A stretch of DNA of 14,614 bases from VFBF01 sp033764865 (GCA_033764865.1 JANRIM010000147.1:1-14614); one strand, 5' to 3'. Counted from the stretch's first letter, positions 1 through 7,996 are shown. Translations and numbers: made by a program. The notes: generated from the letters alone by a model not told the origin.

Positions 1-1
1 G

Positions 2-250
2 TTCGACGCCACCCACTCCGTGCAGCAGCCCGGCGGCAAGGGCGACAGCTCCGGCGGGGAACGCCAGTTCGTCCCCACCCTTGCCCGCGCGGCAGTCTCC
101 ATCGGCGTGGCGGCGGTGTTCATCGAGACCCACCCCGATCCTGAGAAAGCGCCCAGCGACGGACCCAACATGGTGCCGTTCGCCGAACTGCCGGCGCTCG
201 TGGACACGCTCATGGCGTTCGACAAGCTCGCGAAATCGCTGCCGGGCTGA
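2..250 (+). CDS. kdsA: 3-deoxy-8-phosphooctulonate (Kdo-8-P) synthase, C-terminal part
   Basis: This is the 3' end of a gene that begins before the window; 82 codons and a TGA stop are present. KdsA condenses phosphoenolpyruvate with arabinose-5-phosphate to give Kdo-8-phosphate, the precursor of the Kdo sugar of lipopolysaccharide, in the cytoplasm. The fragment opens with FDATHSVQQPGG, the conserved TIM-barrel strand of the family, and continues with SSGG, VFIETHPDP and SDGPN. Fragment residues His5, Glu42 and Asp53 have exactly the spacing (37 and 11) of the metal/active-site His, Glu and Asp of Aquifex KdsA (185, 222, 233). Whether this is a metal-dependent enzyme cannot be told, because the N-terminal Cys/Asn position lies outside. 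No rho-independent terminator is visible in the roughly 215 bp that follow. Confidence 0.95.
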   Translation, partial: FDATHSVQQPGGKGDSSGGERQFVPTLARAAVSIGVAAVFIETHPDPEKAPSDGPNMVPFAELPALVDTLMAFDKLAKSLPG

Positions 251-465
251 GATGCGCCGCCGAGTATGGCCGGAGAGTCTTCACTTCTCCCCATAAGGAT
301 GCCCCGATCGCCGCCGCCCTCCAAGCCTAGGCAGAGGCGCTGTGCATCACACCGGCGTAAGCGTTCGCAAATGGTCTCAGCGTCGTGAGCGCGTCCACCG
401 TATTGGTTGGGGCGCCGTTGGGCGATGCCTCCGCGAAGGAGGAGGTGAAGCAGGGCGCCTCCCGT

Positions 466-837
466 TCACGGCCTCGTCCGCACGGCGTTCCAGTTGAACA
501 GGAAGGCGCGGTGCTCGGCCCAGGTCTGCCCCTCCACCCTGTCGCCCACGAGGCAAGCCGCCGAGTGGTAGGGACCCGCGCCGTCCGTGGTGCGGAAGCT
601 TACGCAGGTGCGCCCTCGATCCATGCGCCAGCGGCCGGCCTCGATGACGCTGTTATAGAAGGCGCCGGTCACCGCCCCGCCGGGCGCCAGGTTGAGGGTC
701 ATGCCCTTGGTGTAGGGCGTGGCCGGATCCGTCGACAGATCAACCGTCCAGTCGCCCGCGAGCGCCGGGGGCGCTTCATCGGCATGGGCGCACGCGGCGG
801 CGAACACGAGGGCTGTGAGGGTTGCGGCGATGCGCAT
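466..837 (-). CDS. Secreted beta-rich protein of unknown function
   Basis: A 123-residue protein. Residues 1-19 form a classical signal peptide: Arg2, a hydrophobic Ala/Leu core, and an AHA site before Asp20. Export to the periplasm or outside is therefore likely. The mature part alternates short hydrophobic and polar stretches with Gly-rich turns (AGDWTVDL, GMTLNLAPGG, GAFYNS, EAGRW, VSFRTTDGAGPYHSA, GDRVEGQTW), which suggests a small beta-barrel or sandwich. I recall similar uncharacterised proteins in alphaproteobacteria but no assigned role. Two mature cysteines could form a disulfide. The ATG start is supported by GGAGG 8 nt upstream. It lies 33 bp downstream of the lipoprotein gene on the same strand, so the two are probably co-transcribed. 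A weak hairpin (CCTCC-TTCGC-GGAGG) lies just past the stop but has no T-run. Confidence 0.8.
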   Translation of the reverse strand: MRIAATLTALVFAAACAHADEAPPALAGDWTVDLSTDPATPYTKGMTLNLAPGGAVTGAFYNSVIEAGRWRMDRGRTCVSFRTTDGAGPYHSAACLVGDRVEGQTWAEHRAFLFNWNAVRTRP

Positions 838-870
838 AGGCGAAGCCTCCAGGACTGATACACCGGGGCC

Positions 871-1266
871 TTAGCCGCGGATTTCGCGAAGGCAAGCCGC
901 AACGGCGCCCTCGATATCCGCTGGCGTCTGATCGGACCAGGCGGCGCGCGCAGTCTCGAAGGCGGCCTTGTAGGAGCCCGCGTCGGTGCTCTCGATTTCC
1001 ACGGCACGCAGGGTGATCAGAGCGGCGTCCCCGAACTGCTCGTTGGTGACGCCCGCCGGCGGCGTCGCCTTGCCAAAGCCCTTGAACACATCGAGCGCCG
1101 CCGCGCAGGCGGCCGTGCGCTCCAGCGACAGCGGCGCCGGCCGCGGGGGGGCGGGTTCGACGACGGCCGGCATTTCCGAAGAGGCGGGCGCGTCCACCGG
1201 GGCGGGAGCAGGCCCACAACCCGAAAGCGCCGCCCCGATCGCCGCTGCAATCACCCAACGCCTCAT
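871..1266 (-). CDS. Small lipoprotein of unknown function
   Basis: A 131-residue protein. It starts MRRW, has a hydrophobic segment (residues 5-14) and a lipobox L14-S15-G16-C17, so it should be cleaved by signal peptidase II and lipidated at Cys17. The residue after the Cys is Gly, not the Asp that retains lipoproteins in the inner membrane, which fits outer-membrane sorting in Gram-negatives. Residues 18-45 form a Pro/Ala-rich linker. Residues 46-131 look helical, with Cys54 and Cys125 near the two ends, a possible periplasmic disulfide. I do not recognise the family. The start is supported by GGAG 8 nt upstream of the ATG. It follows the terminator of the OmpA-like gene, so it probably has its own promoter in 1267-1337, and it leads into the secreted-protein gene 33 bp later. 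Confidence 0.8.
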   Translation of the reverse strand: MRRWVIAAAIGAALSGCGPAPAPVDAPASSEMPAVVEPAPPRPAPLSLERTAACAAALDVFKGFGKATPPAGVTNEQFGDAALITLRAVEIESTDAGSYKAAFETARAAWSDQTPADIEGAVAACLREIRG

Positions 1267-1337
1267 CGACCGCTCTCCGCTGGTTTACCCTCACGCGCGA
1301 CATGCCATGGGCCGCGGAGTCGCCAAAGCACAAAAAA

Positions 1338-1359
1338 GCCCCGCCGTCGCCGGCGGGGC
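1338..1359 (-). terminator. Intrinsic terminator of the OmpA-like gene
   Basis: Positions 1338-1346 (GCCCCGCCG) and 1351-1359 (CGGCGGGGC) form a perfect 9-bp GC-only stem with a 4-nt loop. On the minus strand it is followed directly by six T (1332-1337 are A on the plus strand). It begins 36 nt past the stop of the 1395-1874 gene and separates that gene from the lipoprotein gene downstream. On the plus strand the downstream sequence is not T-rich, so it should work in one direction only. Confidence 0.92.
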
Positions 1360-1394
1360 CTTGCTTGGTCGTGTCGTGGCTTCCTTGTTCGGTC

Positions 1395-1874
1395 CTAGCG
1401 ATCGTTCATGGCGATGGCCTGCGGCGGAGCCACGGGGGTCATCGCAACGGCCACGAAATCAGGGCCCGCATTGCGCTGTGCAGCGATGCTCGCCTCGCTC
1501 AGCGGCGCGACATAGACCTCGCCCTCGACGCCCCTGTCCCGCAGCGCATTCAGGATCGCCACGCTGCGCTGGGCCACGTGTTGGCGACTTTGCGCCTGGG
1601 CGATCTGGTCGGTGTCGGCGGCGAGGTTGAACTCGAGCGCCTCGCATCCCGCAACGTCGCGGAGCGCGGTGTCGATGGTCGCGCGGGCGGGGCCGTCCAG
1701 GTCCGTTGCACCGGGCTTGAAATAGATGCGGAACTCCGTCTCTGCGCAGGGCGCGCCGGCCACAGCGCGCCGTTCCGGCGGCGATGGCGGCGCACTGATG
1801 TTCTGCGCCACCGCGATGGAGGCTCCGCCCGCCGCGCCAAGCGCGATCGCCGCCGCCAGAACTTTGCCGAACAT
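1395..1874 (-). CDS. OmpA C-terminal-like periplasmic protein
   Basis: A 159-residue exported protein. Residues 1-23 are a signal peptide (MFGKVLAAAIALG, Ala-rich core, likely cleavage after AVA). Residues 47-125 follow the OmpA-C/peptidoglycan-binding pattern: a first strand FRIYFKPGATDL, then DGPARATIDTALRDV, a second strand EFNLAADTD (in the place of the GHTD motif), a helix with VAQRSVAILNALRDRGV (in the place of SxxRA) and VYVAPLSEA. The region between D89 and Q102 diverges and lacks the usual Asn-xx-Leu-Ser, so cell-wall binding is uncertain. It has no beta-barrel and no lipobox, so it is a soluble periplasmic protein. An in-frame ATG at 1889 would add five residues, but GGAGG lies 5 nt before the ATG at 1874, so I take the shorter form. 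It is a single-gene unit with its own terminator, divergent from the hydrolase gene. Confidence 0.75.
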   Translation of the reverse strand: MFGKVLAAAIALGAAGGASIAVAQNISAPPSPPERRAVAGAPCAETEFRIYFKPGATDLDGPARATIDTALRDVAGCEALEFNLAADTDQIAQAQSRQHVAQRSVAILNALRDRGVEGEVYVAPLSEASIAAQRNAGPDFVAVAMTPVAPPQAIAMNDR

Positions 1875-1879
1875 TGTCG

Positions 1880-1884
1880 CCTCC
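1880..1884 (-). promoter_or_regulatory. Ribosome binding site that sets the OmpA-like start
   Basis: GGAGG on the minus strand, 5 nt before the ATG at 1874. The in-frame ATG at 1889 lies upstream of this element and has no purine-rich sequence of its own, so translation most likely starts at 1874. Confidence 0.75.
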
Positions 1885-2067
1885 GCCATTGTGATGAGTG
1901 CGTTTGCCCCGGTTCAACGGCCGGCGCGCGGCAAGGTTCCTTAACAAAGTCCTCGCGCTTGCTTGGAATTCGCCCCAAACGGGCGTGGCGCCCCCGAAGG
2001 ACTTCCGCCCGCGATCACCCTTCTTTCATGCACCCGCCGGTAGTCTGGTTCCCGGAGGGAACGACGC

Positions 2068-2913
2068 ATGACGACACCGCACGAGAACGACTTCGCCCAG
2101 GCCCAAAGCCGCTTTTGGCATGGCGGCGACGCCGCCCGCACCGTCGCGTTCGACGCCTTCTCCCTCATGTTCCCCGCCGCCGAGGCGTTCATGATCCGCG
2201 GCGCGAGGGCTGCGCATGACCGCGTGGACAACCCGTCGCTACGCCGGGAGATCGCGGGGTTCGTCCGTCAGGAGGCGGCCCACGCCCGCCTGCACGGCGC
2301 CTACAATCGGGCGATGGAGGCCCGCGGCTTCGACGCCATCGGCCAGGAGGCTCGCAACGGCGAGATCATCGCTTTCCTGGAGAGCCGCATCGGCCTGCGC
2401 AGGACACTGGCGGCGAGTGCGGGGCTAGAGCACTTCACCGCACTGATCGCGCAACGCATCATCGAAGACGACGCGCTGCTGGCGCGCGCCGAACCGCACT
2501 ATCGCGCGCTCTGGCTGTGGCATGCCCGCGAAGAGCTTGAGCACAAGGCTGTGGCTTTCGACGTGCACGCGTCACTCTATCCGAAAGGCCTGTGGCTTTC
2601 GCGGACGCGGGCGATGGTCACGGCGTTGCTGATCCTGCTCACGCTGTACTGGTGGAACGTGTGGCGCCTTGCGGGCGACATCGCCGAGCAGCCGCGCTGG
2701 CGCACGATCGCCGGCGTGTTGTGGTTCACGCTGGCGAGCCCAGGCCTGTTCAGCCGCATCGTTCTGCCCACGCTGGCCTACTTCCTTCCCGGCTTTCACC
2801 CCGACGGACTAAACCGCGACGGCGGAAAGGCTGCGCACCTCGGCGGCGGCGAGGATCGTCTTGGCGAACGTCCAGGCGCCGGTGGCCTCCAGATCAGCCA
2901 TGGCGCCGCTTAG
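2068..2913 (+). CDS. PF10118-family 'metal-dependent hydrolase' (COG3687), possible diiron protein
   Basis: A 281-residue protein of the family annotated as predicted metal-dependent hydrolase; its reaction is not established. Motifs: FPAAEAFM (Glu39), RQEAAHARLH (Glu69-xx-His72), GLEHFTA (Glu121-His122), REELEHKAVAFDV (Glu156-xx-His159), and near the end YFLPGFHPD (residues 238-246), all family hallmarks. The Glu/EXXH/Glu/EXXH order and spacing resemble ferritin-like diiron carboxylate proteins. Residues 181-200 and 213-240 are hydrophobic and may dock it on the membrane. The start is supported by GGAGG at 2054-2058, 9 nt before the ATG. Residues 248-281 are encoded opposite the 3' end of the glutamate dehydrogenase gene. 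They are Gly/Arg-rich and unlike the rest, so they look like a readthrough tail rather than part of the ancestral domain. Confidence 0.85.
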   Translation: MTTPHENDFAQAQSRFWHGGDAARTVAFDAFSLMFPAAEAFMIRGARAAHDRVDNPSLRREIAGFVRQEAAHARLHGAYNRAMEARGFDAIGQEARNGEIIAFLESRIGLRRTLAASAGLEHFTALIAQRIIEDDALLARAEPHYRALWLWHAREELEHKAVAFDVHASLYPKGLWLSRTRAMVTALLILLTLYWWNVWRLAGDIAEQPRWRTIAGVLWFTLASPGLFSRIVLPTLAYFLPGFHPDGLNRDGGKAAHLGGGEDRLGERPGAGGLQISHGAA

Positions 2914-5900
2914 CATCTCGGCGCGCTCCTCGTTGATAGCGACCCACGTCTCCACGGCGTGGCGCGCGAACGCCGCATCGGCCGACGCCGGCGGCGCACC
3001 CGCGTGGCGGGCGATCGCTTCGGCGATCAGGCGCTGGTCCTCGTAGAGCGCCTCAAGGGTGCGGCGAAGCGCCAAGCGATCCCAGTGCTGGTCCAGCGCG
3101 AACCCAAGCGCCGCGCCGCGCAGCCGGTCGAGCCCGAACCGCGCGCCCACGGCCCTGAACACGTGGGCGGCGGGACCCACCGCCCATCCGGTCGCATCGG
3201 CCATGTCGGCGATATCGAGCGCGGCGGAGAACGGCTGGAGCGCCGCCGTGTCGCGCGCGAGGTCGGGCGGGACGCCATCGGCGGCGAAACGCTCGGCGCG
3301 CGTCTCGGCGCGGGCGCGTTCCTGCTCGGTCAGGGTCCGCCAGATTTCCGCGCGCTGCGCCTCGATCGCGGCGCGGTAAATGGCGATGGCCGACGAGATG
3401 TCGGCGCGCCCGCGGCCGCGACGGACAAGGTAGATCACGGCCCGGTGCAGGGCGCGGCCCATTTCCTGATGCAGCATGATCTGCGTCGCTGCGGGGGCGA
3501 TGTTGTCGAGGGCGTCGATGCGCGCGCCGTGCGCGTCGAACGCAAAGACCTGACGCGCGATCTCGAACGCTACGGCGATTTCCGGCGTCGTCGCCCGCAC
3601 CGTCTCGCGCACCCGGTCGACGAACGTGGGGCCGCCCATGTTGACGAGGTCGTCGGCAAGGCAGGTGGCGATGATCTCGCGCCGCAGGCGGTGCTTGAGC
3701 ATCGCGTCGCGGAAGGCCGCCAGCTGCGGCGGGAAGTATCCCTCCAGCATGCCCACGAAGTGCGGATCGTCCGGCGCGTTGCTGGCCACCAGCGCATCGA
3801 ACGCGTCGATCTTGGCGTAGGCCAGAAGCTTGGCGAGTTCGGGGCGCACAAGGCCGACCCGGCGCTCCCGCAGCGCGCGGACCTCCTCCGCCTCAGGCAA
3901 ACCCTCCACCTTGCGCGAGAGTTTGCCGACCCGCTCCAGCCGCTCCATGAAACGCTCGGCGCTGTCGAGATCGGCGGCGGCGCTGGCCTCGGCGAGCGAA
4001 AGGGCGCGGGTCTGGTCGTAGTTGTGCTGCAGCACGTGGCGCTCCACGTCCGCCGTCATGGCCACCAGCAGAGGCACGCGGTCCGCAGGCTTGAGGGCGC
4101 CCGTGCGCTCGGCCTCGGCCAGGAGAATCTTGATGTTGACCTCGTGGTCGGAGGTATCGACGCCGGCGGAGTTGTCGACGGCGTCGGTGTTGATGCGTCC
4201 GCCCCGGCGACAGTACTCCTCGCGTCCAGCCTGGGTGACGCCGAGGTTTGCCCCTTCGCCCACCACCAGCGCCCGCACGTCCCGCCCGTCCACGCGGTGC
4301 GGGTCGTTCGCCTTGTCCCCGACGTCCATGTGCGACTCGGTGGAGGCTTTCACATACGCACCGATGCCGCCAAACCAAAGCAGCTCCACAGGCGCCTTCA
4401 GCAGAATTGCGATCAGGTCCGACGGCGTCAGCGCGCTTTGGCCGACGCCGAACAACGCACGCGCCTCGTCCGACAGCTGAATCGACTTTTCACCCCGCCC
4501 GTAAATGCCGCCGCCTTTTGAAATGAGGGCCGCGTTGTAGTCCCGCCAACTGGATCGCGGCAGAGCGAAGAGGCGCTGGCGTTCCGCCCAGGAGATCGCA
4601 GGGTCAGGATCGGGGTCGATAAAGATGTCCCGGTGATCGAAGGCGGCCAGCAGACGGATCTGGCGGGACAACAGCATGCCGTTGCCGAAAACGTCACCGG
4701 ACATGTCGCCCACGCCCACCACCGTGAACGGCGTGGTCTGGATGTCCTTTCCGATCTCGCGGAAGTGGCGCTTGACGGCCTCCCACGCGCCCTTGGCGGT
4801 GATGCCCATCCCCTTGTGATCGTACCCGACGGACCCGCCGGAGGCGAATGCGTCGCCCAACCAGTGGCCGTAGTCCGCGGAGATGCCGTTGGCGATGTCG
4901 GAGAACGTCGCCGTGCCCTTGTCGGCGGCCACGACGAGATACGGATCGTCGCCGTCCCAACGGATCACATCGACCGGGGGCTTCACCCGGTCGTCGACGA
5001 TGTTGTCGGTGATGTCGAGCAACCCGCGCAGGAACATCTTGTACGCATCGATCCCCACGCTCATGAACGCAGGATCCGTCCGGGGCGGAAGCTTCTTGGG
5101 AAAGAACCCGCCCTTGGCGCCGACCGGCACGATGATGGCGTTCTTGACCTGCTGCGCCTTCACGAGATCGAGCACTTCAGTGCGGAAATCGTCGCGCCGG
5201 TCCGTCCAACGCAAGCCGCCGCGCGCCACGGGGCCGAAGCGCAGGTGAACGCCCTCCACGTCCGGCCCCGCCACCCAGATTTCGCGGTAGGGCTTGGGCG
5301 CGGGAATGTCCTCCAGATCGCGGCTCGAAATCTTGAACGACATATACGGCTTGTGCGCGCCCGCGGCGTCGACCTGATAGAAATTGGTGCGCAGGATCGC
5401 GCCGATCAGCCGGGCTATGCGCCGCAGTACACGGTCCGCGTCGAGACTGACGACCTTGTCGAGCGCCTTGTCGATCTGCGCCTCTATTTGCCGCGCCCAG
5501 GCCTCGCGCTCCCCCACCGGCTCCATGAGATCCGGACAGAAGCGCACCCGGAACAGGCCGAGCAGCTGGCGCACGATCTCGGGGTGATCGCACAACGCTT
5601 GCTCCTGCACCGACTGGGACGGATCGACCCCAGTCTGCTGGCGGAAGCGCGCCAGGGCGCGGATGAGGGCGGCTTCCCGCCAGGAGATCCCCAGCTTCAG
5701 AATCAGCGCATTGAAGCCGTCGTTTTCCGCCCGCCCCGTCCAGATCGCGGCGAACGCGGTCTCGAAGGAAGATTCCACGGCCGCGAAGTCGATGGGCTTT
5801 CCATCCCGCGAACGCATCTCCATGTCGTGGATGTAGTAGCGCTCACCGCCCGCCGGGTGGATGGGGAAGGTCAGTTCGCTATCGACATAGAGGCCAAGAT

Positions 5901-7629
5901 TTTCAAGGACAGGCACGCTGGCGGACAGCGGCAGCGCGGCGTCCTTGGCGTACACCTTGCAGCACAGCTTGTCGGGTGCCCCGTCCCGCGCAGCATAGGC
6001 GCGTACGCGCACAGTCTCGTCGGGCGCGAGCTTGGCGAGTTCGGCCACGTCGGTCAGCGCCTCGCCGGCGTCGAAGCGCTCCTTGTAACCGGCGCTGAAG
6101 GCGTGAACGAAGGGAGCGGCCCGGGCTTCGTCGATGTCACTGGCGCTCGCCACCGCTTCGAAAGAATCTTCCCACGTGCGCGTGAGGGCGGCGACTTCGG
6201 CGTCGAGCGCGACGAAATCGGGGTCGGGACGCCCGCGCTGGATGCCGCCGATGATGTAGTGGATGCGCGCAAGCGGCGCATCGCCGAAGAGGGGATAGAA
6301 CGCCGAGACCCGCCCCCCATAGGCGCGCGCGAGGGCGAGACCGATCGCCTCCCGGACGGTGGAATTGAACCGCTCCTTGGGGACGAAAGCGAGAGCGGAC
6401 ACGAAACGGTCGAACCGGTCGCGCCGGACGAACACCTTCGGGCGCGGGCGATCGAACAGGTGCAGGATCGCAAGGCTCGTGCTCAGCAGTTCGTCTTCCG
6501 ATATCTGGAACAGCTCGTCCCGGGGGTAGTTTTCGACGATGTTCCGCAGCGCCTTGCCGTTGTGCGAGGCCTCGTCCTTGCCAGCCCGCTCGAGAACGCG
6601 CGCGGTCTTGCGGCGCAACAGCGGGACGTCGCGGATCGAGCTGTTGTAGGCTTCCGCCGTGAACAAGCCCACGAAGCGGGTTTCGCCCACCACATCGCCG
6701 CGGGCGTCGTAGCGTTTCATCCCGACATAATCGGCGTAGACGCGTCGGTGCACCCGGCTCACGAGGTTCGACTTCGAGACGACGATGGGCGTCGGCTCCT
6801 GCAGGAACCTCTGGATTTCGGGCGTGATCATCGAGGGCTCCTGCCCGCGGCGAAGCACGTAGCGCTCAGGGTCGCGCAGAAGGCCCAGACCGGTGTGGGT
6901 GAGGATGATCGGTTCTTCCGGGATGAACGCGCCGCGGTCGTCCCGGGCGAACTGGTAGTCGCGCACCCCCAGGAACGTGAAGGCGCCCGCTTCAAGCCAT
7001 CGCAGGAAGGCGACGCCTTCCGTGCGCTCCCCCTCGGAGATGTTGGCGGGCGCGCGCTCCAGCTCCTGCGCGCACGCGGCCATGCGCGCGCGCATCGCCG
7101 CGAAGTCCGTGTTTGCGCGCTGAACATCGTCCAGCGTGTCGCGTGCGCCCTGTTCGAGCGCAGCCGCCCTCGCAGCGTTCAAAGGCTCGATGTGAATCTG
7201 GATGAGGGAGGTCTTTGACGCGCCGACGAAGACGACCGGGTGGAACACGGTGAGCGCGTGCGCGCCCTGGGCGGACACTTCCGCCATCAGCGACGCCACG
7301 AGAAACGGGAGGTCCGGTCCTGCGACTTCGAGCACATCGCGCAGCAAGGCGCGGCCCGCCTCCCCGCTCGCACGCCGCACCCGCACGGCCCGGACGTCAG
7401 GCGACGGTCGCGCGGCGTTCCAGGCCCAAAGGTCGTGCGCGAGCGCGGCGAGGTCCGCCGGCGTGACGCCGTGGAGATCCTCCGGATCGGCGTCTTCATG
7501 ATATTGGCGGAGGAACGATTCGACAGCCGGCGCGAGCGGCGCGCCGAACGCCGGAAGGTTTCCGCCCGCCGCGTGCTTCAGAAGATCGTCGAGCGTGTAG
7601 GCGAATTGCGCGTGGGCGCCGGTGTCCAT
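2809..7629 (-). CDS. gdhZ: NAD-specific glutamate dehydrogenase, large (about 180 kDa) type
   Basis: A 1606-residue protein, the usual length for the large bacterial NAD-GDH class (Bac_GDH). It deaminates glutamate to 2-oxoglutarate and ammonium with NAD+, feeding amino-acid carbon into the TCA cycle. Residues 1 to about 700 are the N-terminal regulatory region of the class. The catalytic core includes GGLRWTDRRDDFRTEV (about 803-818), VPVGAKGGFFPKKL (about 835-848), DKGTATFSDIANG, and the nucleotide-binding VGVGDMSGDVFGNG (about 968-981). The C-terminal 400 residues are helical. In Caulobacter the orthologous type, GdhZ, also inhibits FtsZ assembly; that role cannot be read from this sequence, and the symbol rests on similarity of class. 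A GTG at 7677 would extend it by 16 residues but lacks a ribosome site, while the ATG at 7629 has GGGAG 7 nt upstream. The ORF is intact with no frameshift. Confidence 0.95.
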   Translation of the reverse strand: MDTGAHAQFAYTLDDLLKHAAGGNLPAFGAPLAPAVESFLRQYHEDADPEDLHGVTPADLAALAHDLWAWNAARPSPDVRAVRVRRASGEAGRALLRDVLEVAGPDLPFLVASLMAEVSAQGAHALTVFHPVVFVGASKTSLIQIHIEPLNAARAAALEQGARDTLDDVQRANTDFAAMRARMAACAQELERAPANISEGERTEGVAFLRWLEAGAFTFLGVRDYQFARDDRGAFIPEEPIILTHTGLGLLRDPERYVLRRGQEPSMITPEIQRFLQEPTPIVVSKSNLVSRVHRRVYADYVGMKRYDARGDVVGETRFVGLFTAEAYNSSIRDVPLLRRKTARVLERAGKDEASHNGKALRNIVENYPRDELFQISEDELLSTSLAILHLFDRPRPKVFVRRDRFDRFVSALAFVPKERFNSTVREAIGLALARAYGGRVSAFYPLFGDAPLARIHYIIGGIQRGRPDPDFVALDAEVAALTRTWEDSFEAVASASDIDEARAAPFVHAFSAGYKERFDAGEALTDVAELAKLAPDETVRVRAYAARDGAPDKLCCKVYAKDAALPLSASVPVLENLGLYVDSELTFPIHPAGGERYYIHDMEMRSRDGKPIDFAAVESSFETAFAAIWTGRAENDGFNALILKLGISWREAALIRALARFRQQTGVDPSQSVQEQALCDHPEIVRQLLGLFRVRFCPDLMEPVGEREAWARQIEAQIDKALDKVVSLDADRVLRRIARLIGAILRTNFYQVDAAGAHKPYMSFKISSRDLEDIPAPKPYREIWVAGPDVEGVHLRFGPVARGGLRWTDRRDDFRTEVLDLVKAQQVKNAIIVPVGAKGGFFPKKLPPRTDPAFMSVGIDAYKMFLRGLLDITDNIVDDRVKPPVDVIRWDGDDPYLVVAADKGTATFSDIANGISADYGHWLGDAFASGGSVGYDHKGMGITAKGAWEAVKRHFREIGKDIQTTPFTVVGVGDMSGDVFGNGMLLSRQIRLLAAFDHRDIFIDPDPDPAISWAERQRLFALPRSSWRDYNAALISKGGGIYGRGEKSIQLSDEARALFGVGQSALTPSDLIAILLKAPVELLWFGGIGAYVKASTESHMDVGDKANDPHRVDGRDVRALVVGEGANLGVTQAGREEYCRRGGRINTDAVDNSAGVDTSDHEVNIKILLAEAERTGALKPADRVPLLVAMTADVERHVLQHNYDQTRALSLAEASAAADLDSAERFMERLERVGKLSRKVEGLPEAEEVRALRERRVGLVRPELAKLLAYAKIDAFDALVASNAPDDPHFVGMLEGYFPPQLAAFRDAMLKHRLRREIIATCLADDLVNMGGPTFVDRVRETVRATTPEIAVAFEIARQVFAFDAHGARIDALDNIAPAATQIMLHQEMGRALHRAVIYLVRRGRGRADISSAIAIYRAAIEAQRAEIWRTLTEQERARAETRAERFAADGVPPDLARDTAALQPFSAALDIADMADATGWAVGPAAHVFRAVGARFGLDRLRGAALGFALDQHWDRLALRRTLEALYEDQRLIAEAIARHAGAPPASADAAFARHAVETWVAINEERAEMLSGAMADLEATGAWTFAKTILAAAEVRSLSAVAV

Positions 7630-7636
7630 GGGTTGG

Positions 7637-7641
7637 CTCCC
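7637..7641 (-). promoter_or_regulatory. Ribosome binding site that sets the glutamate dehydrogenase start
   Basis: GGGAG on the minus strand, 7 nt before the ATG at 7629. It favours this start over the in-frame GTG at 7677, whose upstream sequence has no purine-rich element. Confidence 0.7.
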
Positions 7642-7842
7642 GGAACGTTGATCCGATGTGGCGCGGACCGTACCCACCGACGCCGGAGGTGCAAGCCACG
7701 CACGACTTTCCCCCGAAAGGATATTGGGGATAGGCTAATTTTCACAGGCGGGAGGGTGTCGGGAGCGTGCAGACGCAGCGGCGACAAGGGCGAGCGCAAG
7801 CAAGATCGTGCTGAATGATGGTTCTCGGGGACAGGAAGGGTC

Positions 7843-7879
7843 GGCGCCGGTGAGCGGGGACATAATGCCCACCGGCGCC
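7843..7879. repeat. Inverted repeat with 10-bp perfect arms
   Basis: GGCGCCGGTG (7843-7852) and CACCGGCGCC (7870-7879) are exact reverse complements around a 17-nt loop. Neither strand has a T-run after the stem, so it is not a normal intrinsic terminator. It lies about 210 bp upstream of the dehydrogenase start and about 250 bp past the AI-2E gene. It could be an RNA hairpin in the dehydrogenase leader, a transcript 3' end, or a dimeric repressor site. Confidence 0.7.
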
Positions 7880-7974
7880 TAAACTGACCTCGCTCGCAGG
7901 CTGGGTGGGGGACGCACGCGGAGGCCAGTCTTCCGGAGACCGCAGCGGATTGTCCCCCCGATGCGGCCAAACTC

Positions 7975-7996
7975 AGCGCTTGCGCAGGCAAGCGTT
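7975..7996. repeat. Short inverted repeat, hairpin with 4-nt loop
   Basis: CGCTTGC (7977-7983) and GCAAGCG (7988-7994) pair perfectly around GCAG. A G-T wobble and an A-T pair extend the stem to nine. The flank TTCGTT on the plus side is only weakly T-rich. It could be a factor-assisted transcript end for the AI-2E gene (minus strand) or an operator; the sequence does not decide. Confidence 0.5.

Noticed and set aside
385..858. 157-codon plus-strand open frame opposite the secreted-protein gene
   Set aside because: The minus-strand frame has a signal peptide and a good ribosome site. The plus-strand translation is a Gly/Arg/His-rich shadow.
1922..1945. Possible CtrA-type site around CCTTAACAAAG in the divergent region before the hydrolase
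   Set aside because: Only one TTAAC half-site is present and the second half at the expected 7-nt spacing is missing.
2959..7218. Very long plus-strand open frames (520 and 861 codons) opposite the glutamate dehydrogenase gene
   Set aside because: They lie in the aligned antisense register, where a stop needs a CTA, TTA or TCA sense codon, and these are rare in GC-rich genes. The translations show no family motif and are His/Arg/Asp-rich shadows of the dehydrogenase codons.
7735..7815. Signal-peptide-like stretch (ILLALALVAAASA) ending in a stop on the minus strand
   Set aside because: There is no ATG or GTG with a ribosome site at its head and only 11 residues follow before the stop. A GC-rich Ala/Leu run of this length can arise by chance.
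7821..7850. Possible SRP RNA core (GGGGACAGGAAGGGTCGG)
   Set aside because: The conserved GGTCAGG...GGAAGGAAGCAGCC core of bacterial SRP RNA is not matched and no closing stem was found.
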